This document shows positions 35,401-60,178 of a stretch of 64,000 bases of DNA, in pieces (positions within the stretch are counted from its first letter, which is position 1; each line of letters starts with the position of its first letter). The notes under the pieces are model-generated. The model was not told the DNA's origin and searched no databases. It saw only the letters and a program-made list of their open reading frames with translations. The stretch comes from Irpex lacteus (Eukaryota; Basidiomycota; Agaricomycetes; Polyporales; Irpicaceae): NCBI GenBank assembly GCA_001986395.2, contig MQVO02000036.1:124001-188000 (forward strand), read 5' to 3'. The translations under genes were made by a program, and so were the position numbers.

Positions 35401-37813
35401 ATCAAAGAAACATTCTCGGAAATTGCAAAGCCGTCGGGATACGTCAAGATTGTCAACAAATATTGATCAGCGGTGAATATCTCAGCCATGAGATCGTACT
35501 TTTCGAGCGAAGATGGCAGGCTAAAAGCTACCACAACGTATCAGATGGGCCGATACGATGCTGTCCTTGGTGATGTAGCTGGTGATGTCGTCCCTGCTTA
35601 CTTACGACGTGAGTACAGGATGCAAGAATGGCGACAGCCGTTGTAGCAAAGACTTAACTTTGCGTCCGATTTGACGAGATGGTATGGACTACCCGGGCAT
35701 TCATCCAGCTAAGTCCGATCCACCAACACATCTTGAACACTTTTGCTTGTCCGCCACCGTCGGCCTGTCGTTGAACTACATAGTGCTCAGCCGGGAAGAT
35801 GAAGATTCACAATTAAAGAGCGTCTGGATGATCGTCTGTGACCGCACTTGCACCGACGACACCGGTGGGGATGGGTGCACAGCATGCTCCCTGACCCAAC
35901 TTCCCCCACATGACCTATGAACATCGAGGACGTCCTGCAGAACTTTACGCAGGTTGATAGTTGAAGACCTTATCCTGTCATCCCAGTCAACGTCGAGGCA
36001 AGGGTTACGGTGGTGGCGGCAATAGTGTGCGATCATACGGGCTGTGGTGTCAGCTGTTTGAGACGATTACTCCCACTCATGCAGCTGCATCCATATGAAC
36101 AAGGTCCGGAATGAGCAAAGCAATGAGCAAGGATATGACGATACATACTTGAGCGCATGAGCAATGTAATGCTCGAGGTGACAGCACGTGGTCCAGCAGA
36201 CAAAATTGTAACGTCTCGACGATCGAACCGGCACTCAACTTGGCGTTACCGTCGGTTCATCTTGTGTAAAATTCCGGCGGCTTGATCTGTCAAAGAAGCG
36301 TTCAAACAATATGATCCTTGATGGGGGACGGTGTCAGTGTGAACAATGTCCAAATGCGGTAGTTATCATGGCGCTCAGTCCTGCAGCGGCCTGGTACCAA
36401 TAGACCGTAAATGGTAACTTTTGCACACCGACGGAGAAAAATCGTGTGCAATGAGGCCGCTGAATTCGACTGATACCCGCATGGTGAGCGCGTTGAGGGT
36501 CGGAAGAGGGTAATAACGTACTGTCTTCGTCGAGTACCTTGTTGCTTGCCCAGACCAGCTGAAGCGTGGTCTTAGGGTGAATCTGTCGCGGTCAAACTTC
36601 AAATTGCTAAATGAACAGCTCGGATAGAAACCACCTTAGCAAGTGGTCATAAGTGCCGCAGCAAGCGCTGAAACCCATTCTGCATGGAATGCCAGTGACT
36701 GTGAACGTATTCCTCTGCTGTTCTTGGCGGCACTCTCTGTACAACGCAGTAAGTCAGAGATTGACAGCACGAACTGATACACCCACCTTTCTATACATAG
36801 TCAACTCCACTCACATGTGGCTGCCGCCTACACGAGGACGTCGTGGGCGGATCAGGAAGAAGAGTTAGAAGTGCAAGAATCGCGACGGTATTTTAAAATC
36901 TACATCCAGGCATATTCTACGCAACCCAATCTGGGCTATGACTTGGAGCATCAGCTCGGATGACTCCGTTAGCCTCGCTGTCCACGTCGATGGGACATGC
37001 CTGCTAGATATTTGTCCACTGCCAGACGATGATGCCCAGGCAAGTTGAGATTGGCAAGACTGATTCGGACGTTTAATCGCAGAAAGGCGCATATTTGGAC
37101 AGGTCGAGCAAGACAATGCGTCATGAACCTATCTGTGACCTCACTGCGATTGAAGCAGTGAACGTGCATGCCAATCTGAATGAACTACATCATGAGCTGT
37201 ACGTACCGCCTTCACGCCGTCATATACGTCTGGGTTCACTATCGCCAGCCATTTTAATACAAGTCATCCAACTGTAAAACAGTTTATCAATTATTGGTGA
37301 ACGGTGAATGGCCCGCAGCGCACCAACTATTCATTTTCCCTTGGTTGTCATTTTAGCCGCCTAAGGCAGGCTTCGTCCAGCCCCAATTTCCACAAGTAAT
37401 GGCCGTGATCAAAGCTTCTGACGCCTCGTATCTGCTATAATCCCTGTTAATATCCGTCGCAGGAGAGAGATTATGGATGGTTCGTGCTGGATAGGGCGAA
37501 TCGTGGTATGGAACTTCACGGCGCCTATGATCCCTTTCTGTTCGCAGAGGAGCATCAAGGGACACAGCAGTCTACCAAATGGAGGTTTAATTGTGTCCTT
37601 CTTTAACACCTGATGTGAACATGTCAACAGAATGTTCTGGGCAACAATCGGGGTCGTGGCAGCGAGAAACATACTGTTACCAAATCCACGTTGCAAGCGG
37701 TATGCTCGGCAGGAGTGCCAACGGCTGTCGGGCGGTCCTGGTAAGGCTCCGCTAGCCAATCAGGCTCAGCTGTCTAAAAAGGCAGGAAATAGTTCTTGTC
37801 AGCGAACGAAAGG
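32448..37813. other. Gene-poor region with unassigned ORFs
   Basis: Minus-strand open frames at 32713-33204 (163 codons, ending in a hydrophobic helix plus RRKKHNRRP), 33902-34441 and 35776-36036 look partly coding, but more than one frame is open in each and I could not build a gene. A plus frame at 34725-35054 (109 codons) is likewise unassigned. No domain, repeat or mobile element was recognised. Confidence 0.3.
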
Positions 37814-37821
37814 TATATATA
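37814..37821 (+). promoter_or_regulatory. TATA box of hydrophobin gene 2
   Basis: TATATATA lies 107 bp before the ATG at 37921, a spacing like that in hydrophobin 1. Confidence 0.5.
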
Positions 37822-37920
37822 GGGGTGTGGTTCTGGCTGTTAAACCTCAGCTCGAACAGCACTCGCTTCGAACTACACAAGACCCAGTCAACTCACCGCC
37901 CCAACAACATCTTTATTATC

Positions 37921-38448
37921 ATGTTCGGCCGTGTCTCGCCTCTTGCGTTCTTCTATGCGCTGTTCGCGTTCTCCGTCCTTGCGGTCGCCACCCCGTGGGG
38001 AGCTCCCACTACCACGAAGCCCGCCACGCCGACCAAGACTGTCACGGTGACTGCCCCTGGTCCCACTACCACGACTTCCGCCGGCAACTGCAACACTGGC
38101 GCTATCCAGTGCTGCCAGAGCACTGAGAGTGTAAGCAGTTCCTCCTTGTGATGCACATCCTGTGACTTGAGTTGACGAATGAATGCTATCACAGGCCAGC
38201 TCCCCTGCTGGTAGCCTTCTCCTCGGCCTGCTCGGCATCGTTGTCCAAGGTGTCGACGTTCTTCTCGGAATCAACTGCTCCCCCATCTCCGTCACCGGAG
38301 TTGGCTCGGGCAGCGCCTGCAATGCCAGCCCTGTCTGCTGCCAGAACAACGCTATCGTAAGTAACAAATTATAGCTGCAGCTGCATTCTACTCACCTATT
38401 ACGCAGGGCGGTCTCATCTCTATTGGTTGCATTCCCGTCATCCTCTAA
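37921..38448 (+). CDS. Class I hydrophobin
   Basis: Three exons (37921-38130, 38195-38356, 38407-38448) give 137 residues. A signal peptide ([20 protein letters not shown]) is followed by a short Thr/Pro-rich segment. Then come the eight cysteines: C-x6-CC, a typical hydrophobic loop ([20 protein letters not shown]), C-x-C, C-x5-CC and a last C in [12 protein letters not shown]. Size, spacing and loop character are standard class I. It forms amphipathic rodlet coats on aerial hyphae or fruiting bodies. The ATG was chosen because it opens the signal peptide and follows the TATA box by 107 bp; the frame extends upstream but only into the promoter. The last-exon sequence is nearly the same as in hydrophobin 1, showing common ancestry. 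Confidence 0.95.
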
Positions 38449-39241
38449 GCAGCATAATGCACCAGCAGTCCTGGCCAGGGTGGTGTATATAAATTCTCTC
38501 CGACGATTGCCCGGATAGTTACGGCTTTGGAATGTGGTTGTTAACGACTCGTGCTTCGTAAATGTTTTTTGTTCGACTATAACTAGTAAAGCCCATACAC
38601 GCACTCCTCGAATATACGTTGCTCATGATTTACTGGATGTCTCTTGTGAGATTTGCACTGACGAAGTCTTTGGCGACGTATACGAATTTGAGATGCTATT
38701 CGGCACAGTGTGTTACTTCGAGGACTAAATGAAGCATAAGTGCATAGATATTTCGTTTTGCAAAGAAACACACCTTCGCTATGGCCCCCTTCAAATTTCA
38801 GGGCTCCGAGTCGCTTGTGATCCTATTTCGATCTCGCACCAGATACGACTCTATCCCATATATCTCTGGGTATTTTCAGGCTTGATACTTAGTCAAACAA
38901 TGATGCCCGATGCGCCGAAATAGCACATTCAATCATTGAATGTAGTCGTTGGTGTTGTTACTTATTGTGGTGGTGGTGGAAGTGGAAGTGACGAGCATGA
39001 TGGCATTTCCGGGTTTGCCGCGGCGACCTCAGCGTTTCCACTACACACTGTCCTCTGAGTCCTGCCGCTGAGTCTCTCATCGTACGTCCAGAGTGGGATC
39101 TCACTAGCTCCATCTTCAACTCCTGTGAAATTCAAAAACACCTGCATGAACATCGTAAGACAGCACAGTCGCCACTTGTCAGGCTTCCATAAGCTTCCAT
39201 GGTCAAACACGTCGCAATTTGAAGACTCGGTGTCTCAAACA
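38449..39241. other. Intergenic region downstream of hydrophobin 2
   Basis: No gene was recognised. A short GGTGGTGGTGGAAGTGGAAGT run occurs near 38968-38990. Confidence 0.4.
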
Positions 39242-41060
39242 TCAGACTAGGCTAGGCACGGCACCATAGTGTTTGGGAAGCAGTGCAGGATTAGCTGCAG
39301 ACGAGACTATGGAGGTATGAGCCGTATGTATGCTGTCCTCTGAGCGCAAATCTGCCCAGGGAGAGTCGGACTGCTGAATCGGAGCTTGTTGGCATGTGTC
39401 CAAATGCAGTAAGTCTAGTAAATCCTTTTTTGAGTGAAATCTTGGCGTGGACTCATATGCCGACCACACAGCGGTGCAGCGTGAGGGTATTCTTCCCTCA
39501 ATGAATCTCATGGCATCTTCCCAAAACATAGCCATCTGGCATATAATGACTACGTCACCGTCGTAGCCAGCCTGAGTAGGCCCTGGCCCGGACTGGATGA
39601 TGTAGACCATTACCATGTACGAGCTACCGAACCGCACAGGGATATCTCGACTCCTATGGAATCAGGTAAACAGGTTCATTCAGCATGAACAATGCAAACT
39701 TTGAAAAAAATTGCCTAGCCTCAGAACACGACGATGTCAAGAGACCATCGCTGGCACAGTGGAATGGGGTATTTACCAGGCTCGTGGTTGCGAGAGGTTT
39801 TTCTGCAAAGTGCGCATTTTTCTCGTATGTTCCGGTTGCCAGTCTCAGGACAGATGCTGTTTCTTACTTACCTGTAGTGTTCTTCATAACAAGCAGCAAT
39901 CTGAGTAGCAGCTGCGCCCAGTATTGCTCCTCAATGGAACCAGCCTGAAGCTGCTCGCGAGCAACTCGATAGCACAGTGTATGGTCGCCTCCATCAAACC
40001 AGTATCACTAGCTAGCTGAGGGCTTGCCTGCGACTCGGATGCGCAAGCAGCCGTCCATCCAGAGACAAGACTGAGCGGATTGTCTGGAAGTAATCGGGAA
40101 CTTTCAGGCCTATGCCAAGTGGTTAGGACAGAATCTTGGAACTCACGAGAGGGAGCCGTTTTGGACGTACGTGGTCTTTCCGGTAGAACTGGATGACAAC
40201 CAAGTGGTACTAATATCGAGTTAGCGCCGCAGGCACTATCGGCGACCCTACGACAACATAGGGTACCTCATTGTTGGCTCCACGGCTACGATATTTGGGG
40301 GCACAGCGGAGTTGCTCTTCGAAGCTTGCATAGTGCGTTGCCTGGTTGTGTCGACAAATCAGATTACAATGACAGAGGAGCTTCTCGATGGTATGATAGA
40401 TGGAAGACCACCCGAACCAATCGATGAGGAGAACTTGAAGGGAGGGAGGACTGCCTCCCGAAAGTCGTATATGTGATACCCCCAGGTCGCATAGTTGATC
40501 GGCGGCCCGAACCTGGAAGTTCAACCGTAGAGACGTGGGGAGCGACCCAGAGTATCGGTGGCCTCTGAAGAATAGCCTTCTCTGCGGTGACTCACATGGT
40601 GTGCCAGGCTCACGGGCAATCATTGACACCGCCGCTCGTAGATGCCATCAGGTAGAGTACAAAGGAGTCTGGCCGAGCGGCCGCTGCCGATGGGATACTC
40701 GTACGCGCCATAGTGGCCTAATGCGCAGGGGCCAGGTAATCTGGGCAGTGTCCACCGTACCAACGACATTCGCGGCGGTGGGGATGGCTGGTGGGTCGGC
40801 CGTGAATGCTAACCTCGTTGTCCAGAGCAAAGAGGCGATGAGATCGATATGTTCACAGCCGCATGGTCTAGGCATCAAAGTGGTGGACCCACAAGAGCAA
40901 AGTCGCGATAAAATACCGCGATCAGGGTCCTCACCGCGTTGGTCACGTTATCGTGTATACCTGGATAAAAGGGGAAGTTTCCCTGTATTTGTACTTTCCT
41001 CTGGCATACAAACATAACGGCGTGTCCCTCCGTAGGCCATTGTGATCCCGATACTAGTGG
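39242..41060 (-). CDS. Unrecognised multi-exon gene (model incomplete)
   Basis: Several minus-strand blocks have strong protein character but no family I know. About 39872-40010 reads WFDGGDHTLCYRVAREQLQA then IEEQYWAQLLLRLLLVMKNT, ending at a gtaagt donor. About 40040-40110 reads VPDYFQTIRSVLSLDGRLLA. The 40210-40629 frame contains DWFGWSSIYHTIEKLLCHC and SFEEQLRCAPKYRSRG. The frame 39242-39637 is open for 131 codons. An ATG near 41060 could be the start. I could not join all blocks with GT-AG introns: a stop codon precedes the WFDGG block unless its acceptor is hidden. It may be a fast-evolving or partly decayed gene. Coordinates are outer limits only. Confidence 0.4.
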
Positions 41061-41222
41061 CTTAGGCCATATAACTGATCGGCCCAATTGTCCTCGTGCC
41101 ACTGGCCTTTAAAGGGCTCTGCGATCATCGCCACTTTCTACATATTTCAACGACTCTTCTCTTCCGTTACACTTGACTCTTTCCCGTTTCACTTGACTCT
41201 CCCCCGTTCCACTTCCTGCAAC

Positions 41223-42469
41223 ATGGCTACTTCGAACCATCACAAGTCCTCCCGCTCATCTCGCAAGACCAAACGACGCTCCACCACCCCGTATGAGACG
41301 GCGTCGACTTGCTCGTCTCGTACCAGTTGTCGGTCGGCCAGTACCGCCTCGACCTCGACCTCGACTCATACGAACAGCCCGGCGTTAACCCCCGCAACGA
41401 CCCTCTCTTCCCTCAGCGCAGACGAAGTTGTCGATGGCGAGTCCCCAGTCGATGAACCAACGAATGAGGGCGCTCAGGTTCCTGTGCCCGAAGACGAACT
41501 CTTGGAAGACCTGCAAACCCTTAAGGAGCGTAGCCTTACGAGAGAGAGATATTCTCCCGAAGGTATCTGCTCTGGTCATTTGAGCACAAAGCACTGCCAT
41601 AGCGTTCGACTCCTCTTGCTGAAGCTTGGAGATTATATGCCTGAGCCCAAGGGAAAGGTATGTCATTACAGCCCATTATCTGGCTGGTCTTATTTATTCC
41701 TCGTATGTAGCGGCCACCCGAAGCAAAAGAGGAGTGTACGAAGATGATCAAGACGCACATGATAGTACGTTCAATTTGCGCCTAGTTGTAGCCTTCTTCT
41801 GCACATGTCCACACATACTGATCTATATCACCTGATGGGCAGCGTTACGGGCATAAGTGGCGCTGTACCTTCTGCGGCAAGGCCTTCAAGAAGCAGCTTG
41901 GTCGATATGACTTCACCAAACATATTCGAACCCATCTTTGTTCCGCCCAGTAAGTACTTTTCCCTCGCAATTATAGCCTCTAAGACATGCCAAATGCTCA
42001 TCTCGTTGCTCACAAGCCGCCCGTATCATTGCTTCTTCGAGGGATGCAAGTACACAGATACACAACTTCCTAACATGAAAAGTCATTTAATGAAACAGTA
42101 AGCGCTTTATTGCCTCGAGTACTGTCGCTCGCTAACTCTGGTGATGCGTTAAGTACGGGAGAAAGAATTATATGCGAGAAATGTGGTGTGGAGGATATCA
42201 AGAATAGGGTTGACTTGTTCCGCCATCGAGCGAGCCACCACCCCAAGAAGAAAGATTCCGCCCCTGAAGCCCAAGCAACCGACTGGCCACTGGCAGAACA
42301 CAGCGACGACGGCCTAGTACAGTGCGACCTGGTGAACGCCATTACCGCCCATTCCTGGAGCTGGGGCATGCTTCGTAGTACCTATGACTTTGGTGAGACA
42401 GTTGGTAGTCTCAGTCGTGTGCCGAGGAGCACATGCGTCTACCTGTCACAAGTCCCGCGTTATACTTGA
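41223..42469 (+). CDS. C2H2 zinc-finger protein, putative transcription factor
   Basis: Five exons (41223-41657, 41711-41764, 41843-41949, 42017-42097, 42154-42469) give 330 residues. The N-terminal ~90 residues are Ser/Thr-rich with a basic SSRKTKRRST patch, then acidic. The fingers are in the middle: WRCTFCGKAFKKQLGRYDFTKHIRTH; then YHCFFEGCKYTDTQLPNMKSHLMKH joined by a TGER linker; then IICEKCG...LFRHRASHH. Each has the C-x2-4-C...H-x3-4-H pattern. Introns fall inside the finger array, including one between Lys-His and TGE. The architecture suggests a sequence-specific DNA-binding protein. The C-terminus after the fingers has no motif; the last ~30 codons could instead be an intron. Confidence 0.82.
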
Positions 42470-42859
42470 TCACCCAGAACGTCCTAGACGTGCGATAAAT
42501 ACTGGAAGATTTACCGCGTAGTAGACGTTCGCATCCGACCTCACAGCTCTGTTTTCCTGTTCCTCCCTTCTTGCTGCTTATATGCACTGTACTACTCTGT
42601 CTACCTCGAATGAAGGTCGTCACCACTGTAATATCTAGAGCATCTCCTTGTATCTGGTCTCGGATTTCAATTATCAATGACTCTCTAACGCACAACTGAA
42701 ACTTGAAAGGCACAAATGGAGGATGTAATCATTCGTAGAAAGCGTACAGATCGTGATCTTCCGTTTCATAATATAGTATGGAGCATTATTAGTCTATCCG
42801 GATGTATGTCATAAGAGTCAACCAGGACGCAATTTTCGGCGGTATATATTGGCGTGTAT
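42470..42859. other. Intergenic region between convergent 3' ends
   Basis: This holds the 3' flanks of the C2H2 gene (+) and the first ABC transporter (-). Nothing else was seen. Confidence 0.45.
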
Positions 42860-49239
<6,380 letters not shown>

Positions 49240-50720
49240 CCTGCGAGCCCTGTGCAGTGTGCAAGTTGGTTTTGCGTGAAAGCCAGAAGAGCGCGAAAAG
49301 GACTCACTTATAAGACGCACAACTTGAAGAGATGATGACGGTAGTTGCGTTGTACGCGCGGCAGATGGGTCCAATGAGGCCAGGCGAATATCGAATCCCG
49401 CAGCACACGTCAGGTCATTTCCCAGGCGCCGTTTTCGTCATCACTCTCAAGTCAGCACTCGATCCTCCATATGCGTCCGGCCCCCGCGCCAATTTCCTGG
49501 GTTATGGCTGTCGACTCTTGCAGACTCTTCCTGAAACCACTGCACCCATCATGCTCGCTGTGGCCAGCAAAATTTGCGCGACCCGAGAAAGTCACACTTG
49601 CAGGTTCACCGTATATGCGCATATGTCTAATTGCTACATAAAAGCGATCTGTCCATTGGATATTTGCGCGCAGTCTCCTTGTCTTCTCCTGTCCATAATT
49701 GCCACGTATGCCTTGCGGCAGGGTGACTCGTGTGCCAACTGAGCCGCCTATCGAGTGTATTGACATGCGGGCAGTCGACGCCTATCGGGACAAGATGCTG
49801 GATAAGTCGGCAAATGTTGAATTCGGCTGCCTCTTCAAGCTTCAAGCTTAAAGTTAACGTTGAGGAGCCGTAGAGCCACGCATACATAGGCTCCTTCGTT
49901 GAGTGTCATCACCTGCTGCCAGTACGAGTGCCGAGGTGCACTGTGTACGCCGCTTTGGGCGTTATCGATAATTATGAAGGATGATCTTCTCGCCCAAGTT
50001 GTAAAGATAGCCACTCGCAGCCTCGGCGCAAAAAGCTCTCTTCGTGGCGTAGATCACAAGCTCCGCGTGTACAGTCTTGCAGGCCGCTGCAAACCGGCGT
50101 AGGTCCCTCTAGCTTTGCAGCGTGTGCCAGTGCGTCAAGCGGCGTTTGATTCCGTGGGATCTTCGGGTGCCTGATTCATAGAGCAAGGGGTTGGCCATGG
50201 TCAGCGAAAATTCCGTGTACACCACACAGACTACAGAGGACGTACATCTAAAGGAATCCGTTCTTACATCATGCATGAAGCTTTGAAGGTGCGTGTTGAG
50301 AGTGAAACATTTTTTTGAGAAATGGTGCTTGGCAAGTGTCATGACTGCTCAAGTACTAGTGTGACAGGTTCATGTGACCCGTGACAAACGTTACTGAGAT
50401 CTTTCGACAAGGGCTTCTCTCATCCATTTGAGATAGATTTTGTAACAGTGAGTATTAATATATTTCTGGACAATACTACGTAATTTTTTCAAAAATTACC
50501 TCTACAGTCCTATTGACAAGCCCAAGTGTCCGTGTAGTCCTCGCTTCAGTCTGTCACGGCGTCTGTCACGACCAGCGAGCTCGAGCGCTAGCTCGCGCGA
50601 GTTTACATCATGTAAACAGCTGCAGCTGTACTTAGGCATCAGTGTCATCAGTGTGCCACTTAGTGTTGTGCTGTGCGGTCGTCGGTCATCGTTGCACACG
50701 ACGACCACAACTCTCTGCAT
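49240..50720. promoter_or_regulatory. Divergent promoter region between ABC transporter and BEACH gene
   Basis: This 1.5-kb spacer separates two genes read away from each other. It contains a TTCAAGC-type repeat (about 49830-49850) and, near the BEACH start, the palindrome cluster listed separately. Open frames here (for example 49332-49742 plus) lack protein-like character. Confidence 0.45.
50575..50628. promoter_or_regulatory. Three adjacent palindromes upstream of the BEACH gene
   Basis: In 54 bp there are GCGAGCT-(8 nt)-AGCTCGC (50575-50596), GTTTACAT-C-ATGTAAAC (50601-50617, containing a GTAAACA forkhead-type core) and CAGCTGCAGCTG (50617-50628, two overlapping E-box-like palindromes). 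They lie 93-146 bp before the ATG. The density suggests a regulatory element; binding proteins are inferred only from core similarity. Confidence 0.5.
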
Positions 50721-58556
<7,836 letters not shown>

Positions 58557-58919
58557 GCTGGTAGGATACGCGATTCATTAGACTGTATTTATATCTTGGA
58601 CCGGAAGCTTGGAAACATCATATTATTATTAGTGTATATTTACTCACCTTGGAATGCATATTCTCGACCCTCTTTAAAACACACTCACTTCAAGTACATA
58701 CCAAAAATTGGCGTGGAAACGGTGACATTCACAACAAGTACATCAGACAACAATGCAGGTGATCGAGAGCAAACGAGTGAGGCGCGACCACGGAGCAGGT
58801 TGCACGAACCTGATGCGCGTCGCGCGGCGACATATAGATCATCATTGACCATATACAATACATGCGACGATGACCGTAATTTTTGTGAACACTGACTGCG
58901 ATCCGATGAAGACCACAGA
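58557..58919. other. Intergenic region between convergent 3' ends
   Basis: This is the 3' flank of the BEACH gene (+) and of the S14 gene (-). Nothing else was seen. Confidence 0.5.
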
Positions 58920-59605
58920 TCAGAGACGACGACCGCGGCGACCACCCTAGGAGTCGAGAATACGCATGAGCTCATTTGGAATACTGCTTTGAGGTGACCA
59001 CATACCTTGCGACGGGTAGAGTCGGACGGGACGGGGGTCACATCCTCGATACGACCAATGCGCATACCAGCACGAGCAAGGGCACGGAGAGCGCTCTGGG
59101 CACCGGGTCCGGGAGTCTTGGTACCAGTTCCACCAGTGGCACGCAGCTTGACGTGAAGGGCAGTGATACCGACCTCACGGCAACGGGCAGCGACATCCTG
59201 AGCAGCCAACATGGCAGCGTAGGGAGAGGACTCGTCACGGTCAGCCTTGACCTTCATGCCGCCTATGTTGCACGATGACATATGTCAGTCTTTGCAGGAT
59301 CTTCCACGGATATGAACGCACCGGTCACACGAGAGATGGTTTCCTTGCCGGAGAGATCGGTGACATGGACGAAGGTGTCGTTGAAGGAGGCGTAGATACG
59401 AGCAACACCAAAGACGAGCTCACCCTCAGCAACTTGAGGGCCGAGGGCGACGGTCTCGGGCTGGGCGGACTTGGTCTTCTTGGGAGGCTACATCAACGAA
59501 AGTGACATCCGTTCGTTAGCATTGCCATCCATCGGTATAGCGATATTTGTGGGACACAGCGGGCTGCACAGTGCATCCACACTGTACAGAGAGCGTACTC
59601 ACCAT
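58920..59605 (-). CDS. RPS14: 40S ribosomal protein S14 (uS11)
   Basis: Four exons give 150 residues, the normal length for eukaryotic S14. Coding parts on the plus strand are 59605-59603 (the ATG alone), 59487-59322, 59262-59006 and 58946-58920. The protein begins [18 protein letters not shown]. It carries [40 protein letters not shown], the [20 protein letters not shown] loop and [16 protein letters not shown], and ends GGRRGRRL. uS11 binds 18S rRNA in the platform of the small subunit and contacts the mRNA exit channel. The first intron directly follows the start codon (ATG|gtgagt ... tgtag|CCTCCC), so the start is fixed by splicing. The 5' end faces the second ABC gene across a 573-bp divergent promoter. 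Confidence 0.97.
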
Positions 59606-60178
59606 GTTAGACGGCTTGAAGGGCTTGAGGATGAGCTTGAGGAGGAGGTGAGGCTGAGATGTCGGTGTTGTCGATGGCGTCCGCAAACTGGGGTGTGACG
59701 GTGTCACGATGTCACAAACACAAGCGCTGATAGGAGTTTGCTCCTTGTCTAAGACGCCCATGCAAGCTAATTGTCGCCGACATACCCATCCTCGTGCCAG
59801 ACAAATTACTGTGTGCACTCCAGGCATGCACAACGGTGAATTTTGTTGTACAGTCTCAATAAAAGCTCTACGATATTTGCATGCTTATAAACGCAAAGAA
59901 GTACTTAAAAAACTCATCCTCCACATTATGCAGGGACGTCTTTTCAACCTTATTGGAACTCAATTGTGCGCCGCCGAAGTTGATCATGCGGCTTGGCAAA
60001 AGATGGCCACGTTGGCCCGCCGTCGTAAACTCATCGCTTCCGTCTGTCGAAGCGCAGCAGGCTTCTCATGTTGTGACTCCGATGTACTGAGGGGAGTCTC
60101 ACATATATCCATGGAAGGTAGGAGTTGAGGGCCCAAACCAACCAACTTGGACATCCTCTTTCGTTTCTCAACTCGAAT
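59606..60178. promoter_or_regulatory. Divergent promoter between RPS14 and second ABC transporter
   Basis: This 573-bp spacer is shared by two genes read outwards. It includes the S14 5' UTR. An open frame at 59709-60128 (plus) shows no protein-like features and is probably promoter or leader sequence. Confidence 0.45.

Noticed and set aside
40671..40760. TGGCCGAGCGG matching the tRNA A-box
   Set aside because: No B-box (GGTTCGA-type) follows within tRNA distance and no acceptor stem pairs.
22264..41000. Possible transposon or retroelement filling the gene-poor region
   Set aside because: No transposase, integrase, reverse transcriptase or long terminal repeats seen; only one local tandem duplication.
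49332..49742. 136-codon plus-strand open frame in the divergent promoter
   Set aside because: Composition is not protein-like and it overlaps the 5' region of the ABC gene; no motif.
59709..60128. 139-codon plus-strand frame between RPS14 and the second ABC gene
   Set aside because: Lies in the shared promoter/leader and shows no domain or splice support.
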